In this document: positions 32,360 through 39,484 of the stretch, piece by piece | Position numbering within the stretch: the first letter of the stretch is position 1 | Layout: each line of letters begins with the position of its first letter | DNA from: Gemmatimonadota bacterium | GTDB lineage: Bacteria > Gemmatimonadota > Gemmatimonadetes > Palauibacterales > Palauibacteraceae | Direction of reading: 5' to 3' | Length of the DNA stretch: 64,000 nucleotides | NCBI GenBank assembly: GCA_029262175.1 | Contig: JAJCZV010000026.1 | Location: 1 to 64,000, forward strand | Translations under genes and position numbers: made by a program | The notes under the pieces: generated by a model | Database searches by the model: none | What the model was told of the DNA's origin: nothing | What the model saw: the letters and a program-made list of their open reading frames with translations, nothing else

Positions 32360-33112
32360 TCAGTTGCTCTCCATTGCAGCCCAGTCCGCCTCCTCCAAGT
32401 CGACGTTCGAATAGACCTTCAAGACATCGTCGTGCTCGTCCAGGGCCATCAGAATATCGATGACCTTCTCGGCGTCGCGACCCTCCGTCTTCATCGTGTT
32501 GCTGGGAATCATCGCGAGCTCAGCCTCGGCGATCGGGATATTCGCCTCGCGAAGACTTCTTACCACCGCGTGGAAGTCGACCGCGGCAGTCGTAACCACG
32601 TGCGTCCCACCCTCGGATGCGAAATCTTCACCGCCCGCCTCGAGGGCAGCTTCGAGGGCGAGTTCCTCATCGCAATGCTCCGCGTCAAGGTAGATCTGGC
32701 CCTTGCGCTCGAACATCCACGCGACCGATCCGTTTTGCCCCAAGTTGCCACCCTTCTTGTCCAGCAGGTGACGAAGCTCGGCCACCGTTCGCTTCTGGTT
32801 GTCGGTGAGGCATTCGAGATATAGGGCCACGCCGCCGGGGCCGTATCCTTCGTAGGTCACCTCCTCGAAGGCTACGCCCGGGAGGTCCCCCGTGCCCCGT
32901 TTGATCGCTCGGTCGATGTTCTCGTTCGGCATGCTCTGCGCGCGAGCGCTGTCGACTGCGGTGCGCAGCCGCGGGTTGAAGTCGACATCGCCACCGCCTT
33001 CGCGCGCCGCTACCGCGATCTCCCGGCCGAACTTCGCGAACATCTTGCCGCGCACTTTGTCCGTGACAGCCTTTTGCCGCTTGATCTTGGACCACTTGTT
33101 ATGACCAGCCAT
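32360..33112 (-). CDS. yebC: YebC/TACO1-family protein
   Basis: 250 residues, start MAGHNKWSKIK typical of the family. Other signatures: GGGDVDFNPRLRTAVDSAR, YEGYGPGGVALYLECLTDN and LDKKGGNLGQNGSVAWMF. Members act as regulators of ruvC or, as shown more recently for relatives, ease translation of proline stretches. The neighbouring ruvCAB and EF-G paralogue fit either role. Confidence 0.96.
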   Translation of the reverse strand: MAGHNKWSKIKRQKAVTDKVRGKMFAKFGREIAVAAREGGGDVDFNPRLRTAVDSARAQSMPNENIDRAIKRGTGDLPGVAFEEVTYEGYGPGGVALYLECLTDNQKRTVAELRHLLDKKGGNLGQNGSVAWMFERKGQIYLDAEHCDEELALEAALEAGGEDFASEGGTHVVTTAAVDFHAVVRSLREANIPIAEAELAMIPSNTMKTEGRDAEKVIDILMALDEHDDVLKVYSNVDLEEADWAAMESN

Positions 33113-33149
33113 ACGCTAGGCGGCTCCACACATCTGCAGAGAATCCAAT

Positions 33150-35243
33150 CTAGCCATCCTCCGCGAGGGCTTTGGCGTCCGCGATCACTTTCTCTTGCAC
33201 ATGCGATGGAGCCTCTTCGTACGACGCTAGCCGCCGCGTGTGCGTGGCCTTCCCATGAGTAAAGGAACGAAGCGCGGCCGAGTATTTGTAGAGTTCGGCC
33301 TGCGGAACCAGCGCTTTCACGACCTGCCGCGACCCCTTCGAATCCATCCCCAACACCCGGCCGCGACGCTGATTGAGGTCGCCCATGACTTCGCCCATGA
33401 ATTCCTCTGGAGTCTCGACTTCGATCTCCATGATCGGTTCGAGAATCACCGGTCGAGCGTCGAGTGCGACCTTCTGAAAAGCCATCGAGCCCGCGATTTG
33501 AAAGGCTAGGTCCGAGCTGTCGACGGCGTGATGCGAGCCGTCGTGGCACTCGGCCTGAAAGTCGACGAGCGGATAGCCGGCGAGGATGCCCTTGGCCGAC
33601 GCGTCTTCGATCCCTTTGCTGACCGCTGGGACAAACTTGGTCGGGATCACGCCGCCTTTGATCGAGTTCACGAACTTGTATCCCTCGCCCCGCGGAAGCG
33701 GGCTGAGTCGGATGTGACAATCCCCAAACTGCCCCCTACCACCGGATTGCTTCTTGTAGCGACCCTGACCTCCGGCTTGCTTGGTGATGGTTTCCCGGTA
33801 GGCGATGTTCGGCGCGTGGGTCTCGACATTCACGCCGTACTTTCGCGTCAGTCGTTCGAGCGAAATGTTGAGATGGATCTCACCCAATCCTCGGATGATG
33901 GTTTGACCTCGCTCCGCGTCGTAACCGGAAGTAAAGGTCGGATCTTCTTCGTGGAGCTTGGCCAGCCCCGTCCCGATCTTGTCTTCATCCCCTCGCGTCG
34001 AGGCAGTGATCGCGAGCGAAATGTCGGTGTTCGGCCACGAGATTCCATCCAACGTGATCGCTTTTGCTTCCTCGCAGAGGGTGTCGCCCGTGTGCGTATC
34101 GCGCAGCTTGGCGACCACTCCGATATCGCCGGCGCTAAGAGATTCCACCTCGAACCGCTGCGACCCCTGGGGGACCGAGAGGTGCGTGATTCGCTCGCTA
34201 CCTGACCGATCCGGGTTCAAGAGCGTGAGCCCGTTGGTGACCTGTCCACCAAATACGCGGAAGTAACTAAGGTCTCCGACGTGCGGCTCCGACGTGGTCT
34301 TGAACACGAGGGCTGCAATCGGCGCATCGGCGCCTGCGGTGATTTGAACATCGCCCGATCCGTTTTGTCCCACCTGCGGCGGCACGTCGGCCGGGGAGGG
34401 CATCAGCTGGACGATTTTGTTTAGAAGCTGCCGGACGCCTCGGCTGTCGGCTCCCGATCCGCAGAAGACAGGAAACGCATCCCCCTTGAGCATCGCCTTG
34501 GCCAGCCCGGCGAGGATTTTATCTTGATCGAGTTCTTCGCCCTCGAGGTACGCCTCGAGCAACTCGTCGTCCGCCGCTGCAATCGATTCGACGAGCTGTT
34601 CGCGAAAGTCCGCAACACCGGCCGCGAGATCTTCCGGAATCTCGATCTCTTCGTACTCGCCTTTGTCACCACCCGTAAATCTGTGTGCCTTCATCGTAAA
34701 CAGGTTTACGAGCCCCTTGAAGTCCGGACCGGCACCGATCGGGACCTCCACCGGGATGGCGGCTGGGGAGAGCGTTTCTTTGATATCCTTGAAGGACCTT
34801 CGAAAACCCGCGTTGTCTCGATCCATCATGGATACGAAGATCATCCGCGGCAGACCGCGCTCCGCGCAGGCCTCCCACGTGCGCTCCGTACCAACCTCGA
34901 CGCCGTGCACCGCGTCGACGACGCAGAGGCCGGCGTCGGCGACGCGGATCCCGGCCATGACTTCTCCGAGAAAATCGAGATAGCCGGGCGTATCGATGAA
35001 GTTGATCTTCGTGTTTTCCCAGCGGGCGTGAGCGAGACCGAGGTTGATCGAGATCTTGTGGTCGGTCTCTTCGGGAGTGAAATCCGTGAGGGTGTTCCCT
35101 TTGTCGACATCGCCTTTACGCTTCGAGTTTCCGGCGACATAGCACATGGCGTCTACGAGAGTTGTCTTACCGCACCCGCCATGTCCAAACACAACTACGT
35201 TTCGGATATCGGGTGTCGCAAATACCGAGGCGGCAGACGCCAT
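33150..35243 (-). CDS. fusA: Elongation factor G paralogue (EF-G2/FusA2 type)
   Basis: 697 residues with all EF-G domains. P-loop GHGGCGKTT (20-28). The G3 motif is DTPGYLDF rather than DTPGHVDF, a Tyr-for-His swap known in the FusA2 subgroup. The switch I region lacks the usual RGITI stretch (reads EETDHKISINL). The G4 motif NKxD reads SMMD, which should weaken guanine recognition. Domain IV holds QSGGRGQFGDCHIRLSP. So this is likely not the main EF-G; the paralogue's job (stress, recycling or ribosome rescue) is unknown. The start is ATG 35243 behind an AAGGAGG site; an open extension to 35324 lacks family similarity. Confidence 0.92.
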   Translation of the reverse strand: MASAASVFATPDIRNVVVFGHGGCGKTTLVDAMCYVAGNSKRKGDVDKGNTLTDFTPEETDHKISINLGLAHARWENTKINFIDTPGYLDFLGEVMAGIRVADAGLCVVDAVHGVEVGTERTWEACAERGLPRMIFVSMMDRDNAGFRRSFKDIKETLSPAAIPVEVPIGAGPDFKGLVNLFTMKAHRFTGGDKGEYEEIEIPEDLAAGVADFREQLVESIAAADDELLEAYLEGEELDQDKILAGLAKAMLKGDAFPVFCGSGADSRGVRQLLNKIVQLMPSPADVPPQVGQNGSGDVQITAGADAPIAALVFKTTSEPHVGDLSYFRVFGGQVTNGLTLLNPDRSGSERITHLSVPQGSQRFEVESLSAGDIGVVAKLRDTHTGDTLCEEAKAITLDGISWPNTDISLAITASTRGDEDKIGTGLAKLHEEDPTFTSGYDAERGQTIIRGLGEIHLNISLERLTRKYGVNVETHAPNIAYRETITKQAGGQGRYKKQSGGRGQFGDCHIRLSPLPRGEGYKFVNSIKGGVIPTKFVPAVSKGIEDASAKGILAGYPLVDFQAECHDGSHHAVDSSDLAFQIAGSMAFQKVALDARPVILEPIMEIEVETPEEFMGEVMGDLNQRRGRVLGMDSKGSRQVVKALVPQAELYKYSAALRSFTHGKATHTRRLASYEEAPSHVQEKVIADAKALAEDG

Positions 35244-35268
35244 CGAACCCTCCTTCGCTGCGAATCTG

Positions 35269-35332
35269 TAGAATGATCCCGTCTTCGGGTGGGGCGCGAA
35301 CGCGGCGTGTCTCGCGCGGGGCAATCATTCTA
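35269..35332 (-). promoter_or_regulatory. Inverted repeat in the EF-G paralogue leader
   Basis: TAGAATGAT at 35269-35277 is perfectly complementary to ATCATTCTA at 35324-35332, with 46 bases between. The distal arm read on the minus strand contains TAGAAT, a near-consensus -10 box. It could be a protein operator or an RNA stem; a chance match is also possible. Confidence 0.3.
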
Positions 35333-35468
35333 GAAAGTCGCCGCCCAAAACTCCAGCGCCCCGGCCCTTACAGGGCCCATCCGGCCAAATTAGGCCCTTT
35401 TGCGCCGAAACCCCGAGGAGCGCGGCCCCGCAGATCGGGCCATCCGCTGCGCCTCTGGTCCTGATGCA

Positions 35469-35591
35469 GCGGCGGGAGAGAAGCGCCGCAGGCCAAGGCG
35501 CGTGAGCCGAGCGAGTGAGGCGTACTGTTGGGTACGTCGCAACGAGACGAGGCGAACGCAACGCCGAGATGCGGCGCTTATCGCCCGCCGC
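35469..35591. repeat. Large imperfect palindrome (REP/MITE-like element)
   Basis: Two 22-base arms (35469-35490 and 35570-35591) pair with only two mismatches. Inside, GGCGTAC (35519-35525) and GTACGTC (35532-35538) form a second hairpin with a 6-base loop, so the whole 123 bases could fold into a rod. It begins 7 bases past the rhomboid stop. It has no T tract, so it does not look like a simple terminator. The layout suggests a dispersed palindromic repeat; no second copy is apparent in this window. Confidence 0.7.
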
Positions 35592-35597
35592 GGACTC

Positions 35598-36485
35598 CTA
35601 GTGGGTGTGGGTTTTCTTCTTCTTGTATTGTCTACTCATATCGTCGAGAAACGCGCGCTCTTTCACGCTTAGAGAGTCCATGCCGCTCTCGCGGATCTTG
35701 TCGAGAATCCGGTCGACTTCGTCCAGTGAGTCCCCGTCGACGCCGCGACGACGACGGCGCACCTCCGGCTTGGGAGCCGGATCGGCGGGCGCCTTCCGCT
35801 CCACCTTGACGTGTCGTGGTTTCTCTTTGAAGAAGATCTTTTCGAACGACCGGCCGATGCGTTCTCCGAGACGCAGATAGACGATGCCGGTGACGAGCCC
35901 GCCCAGGTGCGCCCAATGAGCGACGCCGCCCCCGCTACCGCCGATGGTTTGAAAGAGCGCAAACAACCCCAGGACACCGACAAACCACTTCGCCGGTACC
36001 GGGAAGAGAAAGTAGATGTAGATCTTCGCGTCAGGCCAATTCAGAGCGAAGGCCAGCAACAAGCCGAAGATTGCCCCCGAAGCACCGATGACGAGAGACG
36101 GTCCGATCAGTGGGTAGAGCAGCACCGCGAACAACGCGGCGCCGAGACCGGTGATCAAGTAGTACTTGATGAAGAACTTACTGCCCCAATGATTCTCGAG
36201 CGGAGGGCCGAAGAAGAAGAGGACGAGCATGTTCGTGAACAGGTGACCAAACCCGCCGTGCAAGAACATGTAGGTCACGGCCGTCCACGGACGCGTGATA
36301 AAGTCGGGCACGCCAAACGCGAGCCAGGCCTCGACGAACGGCGTGGTGTTGACGCCAACCGCGCCGAGCAGGGCCCGAGCCATGAAGATGGCGATGTTCG
36401 CGATCAATAGGCGGAGGACCCACTTGGACATGGGGAAGCCATGTCCGAACTGGAAGCCTCCGGCTTGATAGGAAGGGCGATTCAT
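35598..36485 (-). CDS. Rhomboid-family intramembrane serine protease with DUF6576-like tail
   Basis: 295 residues. Six membrane helices, with the catalytic serine S136 in GASGAIFG and catalytic histidine H193 in HWAHLGG. An HGGFGHLFTNM stretch on helix 2 matches the rhomboid signature. After the last helix a charged linker leads to a short helical C-terminal module (about 250-290, VDRILDKIRESGMDSLS) of the type common in Bacteroidota and Gemmatimonadota rhomboids. It cleaves membrane proteins within the bilayer; the substrate is unknown. It starts 6 bases after ddl. Confidence 0.94.
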   Translation of the reverse strand: MNRPSYQAGGFQFGHGFPMSKWVLRLLIANIAIFMARALLGAVGVNTTPFVEAWLAFGVPDFITRPWTAVTYMFLHGGFGHLFTNMLVLFFFGPPLENHWGSKFFIKYYLITGLGAALFAVLLYPLIGPSLVIGASGAIFGLLLAFALNWPDAKIYIYFLFPVPAKWFVGVLGLFALFQTIGGSGGGVAHWAHLGGLVTGIVYLRLGERIGRSFEKIFFKEKPRHVKVERKAPADPAPKPEVRRRRRGVDGDSLDEVDRILDKIRESGMDSLSVKERAFLDDMSRQYKKKKTHTH

Positions 36486-36491
36486 CCGCTG

Positions 36492-37649
36492 CTACCCGCC
36501 TTGGTCGGAAAGATGATCGGCCGATTCGAGCTTGATCGCCGACGCTAAGCGGGTCTCGCGCTCGGCCCTCTCGAGGGCCAGTGAAATCAGTCGATCGATG
36601 AGGTCCGGGTAACTCACGCCCGAAGCCGCCCATAGTTTCGGAAACATGCTGATACGAGTGAAGCCCGGAATCGTGTTGATCTCGTTGACAACCAATTCGC
36701 CTTCGTCAAAGCCGTGCTCATCGGACGTCGTCAGGAAGAAGTCCACGCGAGCCATTCCTTCACAGCATAGGGTCTGAAAGACGCGCACCGACAGCGCTTG
36801 CACTCGGGCCACCACTTCGGCGTCCAGTTTCGCCGGGACGATCAGTTCGGCTCCAACCTCGTCGAGATACTTCGCGTCGTACGAATAAAACCCGTGCAGC
36901 GGCACCACCTCGCCCGGTAGCGAGGCTTGCGGTTCCTCATTCCCGAGTACCGAACATTCGATCTCCCGCCCCACGACGGCCCGTTCCAACAGGATTTTCG
37001 AGTCAAACGAGAACGCCTGATCGAGCGCGGCTTCGAACTCGACGTCGCTCGAAACCCGCGAGACACCGACCGAAGAGCCCATGTTTGCCGGCTTAACAAA
37101 GATGGGGACGCCGAGTTCCGCGCTTGCCTCGGACCACGTTGGGGCTTGATCGCGCCGCCTCACGGTCAGCGACGGAGCCACCGTGATGCCCGCCTCGCGG
37201 AGCAGGCGCTTGGTCACGTCTTTGTCCATTCCGATCGCCGACCCCAGCACGCTCGGTCCCACGAAGGGAAGATGCGCGAGACGCAGCAGTCCTTGGACCG
37301 TCCCGTCCTCGCCCAACGGGCCGTGGAGCACCGGGAACACGACATCGAGGGTCGGCAGCACCGCGCCGGCTTCTAGCTCTACGAGATCGGTGCCCTGACC
37401 TGGAGTCAGCGCCAGCGGAGCCGTGGTCGCAGAGAGATGGATGCGTCGGGGGTCGGTCGCGTCCGCCAAAAACCGCGAGCCGTCCGCCAAGTGCCACCGT
37501 CCGGCGCGATCGATCCCGATGAGCACGACCTCATAGCGCTCGGCGTCGATCGCCTCGACCACGTTCTTGGCGGATTGTAGGGATACCTCGTGCTCGGCGG
37601 ACTCACCGCCGAACAGGACGCCCACTCTGATGCGGTGCTCAGCCGCCAC
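36492..37649 (-). CDS. ddl: D-alanine-D-alanine ligase
   Basis: 385 residues, at the long end for the family. ATP-grasp enzyme making the D-Ala-D-Ala dipeptide of peptidoglycan. N-terminal VLFGGESAEHEVSLQSA, HGPLGEDGTVQGLL, VKPANMGSSVGVS, and the metal site VNEINTIPGFT are all present. The ATG overlaps the cbs stop by 11 bases. Confidence 0.96.
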   Translation of the reverse strand: MAAEHRIRVGVLFGGESAEHEVSLQSAKNVVEAIDAERYEVVLIGIDRAGRWHLADGSRFLADATDPRRIHLSATTAPLALTPGQGTDLVELEAGAVLPTLDVVFPVLHGPLGEDGTVQGLLRLAHLPFVGPSVLGSAIGMDKDVTKRLLREAGITVAPSLTVRRRDQAPTWSEASAELGVPIFVKPANMGSSVGVSRVSSDVEFEAALDQAFSFDSKILLERAVVGREIECSVLGNEEPQASLPGEVVPLHGFYSYDAKYLDEVGAELIVPAKLDAEVVARVQALSVRVFQTLCCEGMARVDFFLTTSDEHGFDEGELVVNEINTIPGFTRISMFPKLWAASGVSYPDLIDRLISLALERAERETRLASAIKLESADHLSDQGG

Positions 37650-39051
37650 GTCGACCCTCCCCGGAATTCTTCAGGTACTTGAATAGATCGTACCGCGTCA
37701 GGACGCCGAGGATCCCGTTGGCGTCGGCGACGAGAACGGCTGAAACGTCCCGACTCAGCTCGTGGGTCAGTCGCGTCGGGCCGGCGTCAGGGGGCACGAC
37801 GGGAAACGGCGCCCCCGCGAGCGAACCTATGGGCTCGTCCACGTCCTCGGGTCGGCGGATGACCGCCGCCATCAGCTTTGCTTCGGTCACGGCTCCGATA
37901 GAATTCCCGTTATCGACCACTGGCATTTGAGAAACGTGGTGGGTGTCGATGAGCTCTAGACCCAGCGACACAGGATCTCGCGGGGAGACGGAAATCAGAT
38001 TGGGCGCTCCGGCGAGGCGTTTTCGCTCTAGGAGCGCGGCAGCCGTTTGCGGGGCCGCGGGAAGCATCTGGTTCTCTCGCATCCAGTCATCGTTGTAGAA
38101 CTTGCTCAAATAGCGCTCACCCGTGTCGGCTAGCAGGCAAACGATGCAGGCATTCGGATCGTTCAACCGCCGCGCGAGTTCGACGGCCACGTGAACGATC
38201 AGACCCGTCGACCCACCGGCAAATAGCCCCTCTTCGCGAGTCAAGCGTCGGGCCATGCGGAACGAGTCTCGATCCGACACCTGCATGAACTCATCAATCA
38301 GATCGAAATCGAGCGTGCCGGGAATCCTGTCACCGCCCGCGCCTTCGACCTTATACGGGCCGCTGCCGCCGAGTTCGCCTTTGGCAAAATAGCTGGCGTA
38401 TGTCGAGCCGATCGGGTCTCCCGCGATGGCTTGAACCGACGCGCTCCTGTCTTTGAGAAAGCGGGCCGTTCCACTGATCGTACCCCCCGTCGCGGGAGAC
38501 GCCACGAAATGAGTGATCTTGCCACCGGTTTGTTTCCAAATCTCCGGGCCGGTCGTGTCGTAGTGCGTATCGGGGTTGACGGGGTTGTAGAACTGATCCG
38601 CAAGCACGGCACCGGGCGTCTCGGCCGCGATGCGCTTGGCAACGTTTCCAAAGAACTCCGGGTGGTCGGGAGCCACGCCCGCAGGCGTCACGACCACTTC
38701 CGCGCCGAACGCTTTGAGCATGCGGATCTTCTCTACGCTCATCTTCTCGGGAATCGCGAAGATGCAGTGATAGCCTTTCACCGCCGCGGCGATGGCCAGA
38801 CCGACGCCCGTATTGCCCGCCGTTCCTTCAACCACAGTCCCGCCTGGGAGGAGGCTGCCATCTCTCTCGGCGGCCTCGATCATGGAGAGCCCGATTCGGT
38901 CCTTGATCGATCCCCCAGGATTGAACGACTCCGCCTTGATCCAAACGGGGGTGCAGAGATCCTCGACGACGCGGTTGAGTCGAATCAGCGGCGTGTCGCC
39001 GATCGTCCCCAATACGTTGTCGAATCGCCCGAGCGACCGATCACCTTTCAT
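37639..39051 (-). CDS. cbs: Cystathionine beta-synthase (PLP enzyme with C-terminal CBS domains)
   Basis: 470 residues. A fold-type II PLP domain (about 1-325) has the Schiff-base lysine K50 in NPGGSIKDRIG, the phosphate/substrate loop EGTAGNTGVGLA and the PLP phosphate loop PATGGTISG. Two CBS motifs follow (about 345-465). The architecture matches cystathionine beta-synthase, which joins serine and homocysteine. A cysteine synthase with CBS domains is the alternative. The gene overlaps the small lipoprotein gene by 11 bases. Confidence 0.93.
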   Translation of the reverse strand: MKGDRSLGRFDNVLGTIGDTPLIRLNRVVEDLCTPVWIKAESFNPGGSIKDRIGLSMIEAAERDGSLLPGGTVVEGTAGNTGVGLAIAAAVKGYHCIFAIPEKMSVEKIRMLKAFGAEVVVTPAGVAPDHPEFFGNVAKRIAAETPGAVLADQFYNPVNPDTHYDTTGPEIWKQTGGKITHFVASPATGGTISGTARFLKDRSASVQAIAGDPIGSTYASYFAKGELGGSGPYKVEGAGGDRIPGTLDFDLIDEFMQVSDRDSFRMARRLTREEGLFAGGSTGLIVHVAVELARRLNDPNACIVCLLADTGERYLSKFYNDDWMRENQMLPAAPQTAAALLERKRLAGAPNLISVSPRDPVSLGLELIDTHHVSQMPVVDNGNSIGAVTEAKLMAAVIRRPEDVDEPIGSLAGAPFPVVPPDAGPTRLTHELSRDVSAVLVADANGILGVLTRYDLFKYLKNSGEGRRGG

Positions 39052-39484
39052 CGCGACTCCCGTCGTTTGCGGTCCCCGCTTCCGGCATGGGATAGCGCAC
39101 GGGGAGGTATGCCCAGACCGCTACCGGGCTGTCTCCATGTCGAGCAGGTCGGTATTGCATCAGCAAGGCTCCGGCCACGGAGGCGGAATCCAGCACGGCG
39201 TCTCCAGACGACTTGGCAACCAGGACCGAGTCGACAAAACCGGCGCTCGAAATGTGGATTCGCAGCGTCGTTTCACCCCCGACTCCGCGCTCCCATGCAT
39301 CTTGCGGGTACGCGAACGGGGGGCGGTCGTTGATCAACATCGGCATGACGAAGGGGCCCTCGACGCCGGGTCCGATCTTGAGACCACCCAGCACCGGTCG
39401 GACCGCCTCTGCGCAGCCGAGCGTCGAGCCAGCGACTATGGCAAAGGCGAAGAGCCGCGATCGGGCCCAGCGACGATCAGCCAT
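39041..39484 (-). CDS. Lipoprotein with TonB C-terminal-like domain
   Basis: 147 residues from ATG 39484, which overlaps the mutS stop by 8 bases. A basic start and hydrophobic segment end in lipobox STLGC (about 19-23). The rest resembles the TonB C-terminal energy-transducer fold: PFAYPQDAWERGVGGETTLRIHISSAGFVDSVLVAKSSG, broken here as PFAYPQDAWERGVGG followed by a VxVxIxxxGxV strand pattern, then LDSASVAGALLMQYRPA. There is no membrane anchor or proline-rich linker as in true TonB, so it cannot span the periplasm in the usual way. Function unknown. Confidence 0.8.
   Translation of the reverse strand: MADRRWARSRLFAFAIVAGSTLGCAEAVRPVLGGLKIGPGVEGPFVMPMLINDRPPFAYPQDAWERGVGGETTLRIHISSAGFVDSVLVAKSSGDAVLDSASVAGALLMQYRPARHGDSPVAVWAYLPVRYPMPEAGTANDGSRDER

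Larger units (their letters stand above)
35244..35597. other. Gap between rhomboid and the EF-G paralogue
   Basis: 354 bases, the largest break in the long minus-strand run. It contains a separated 9-bp inverted repeat in the EF-G leader (35269-35332), a small GGCCCT/AGGGCC hairpin with a 3-base loop near 35365, and a 123-base palindromic element (35469-35591). No coding features are seen. No clear -35/-10 pair stands out; TAGAAT at the distal arm of the inverted repeat could be a -10. Confidence 0.6.
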
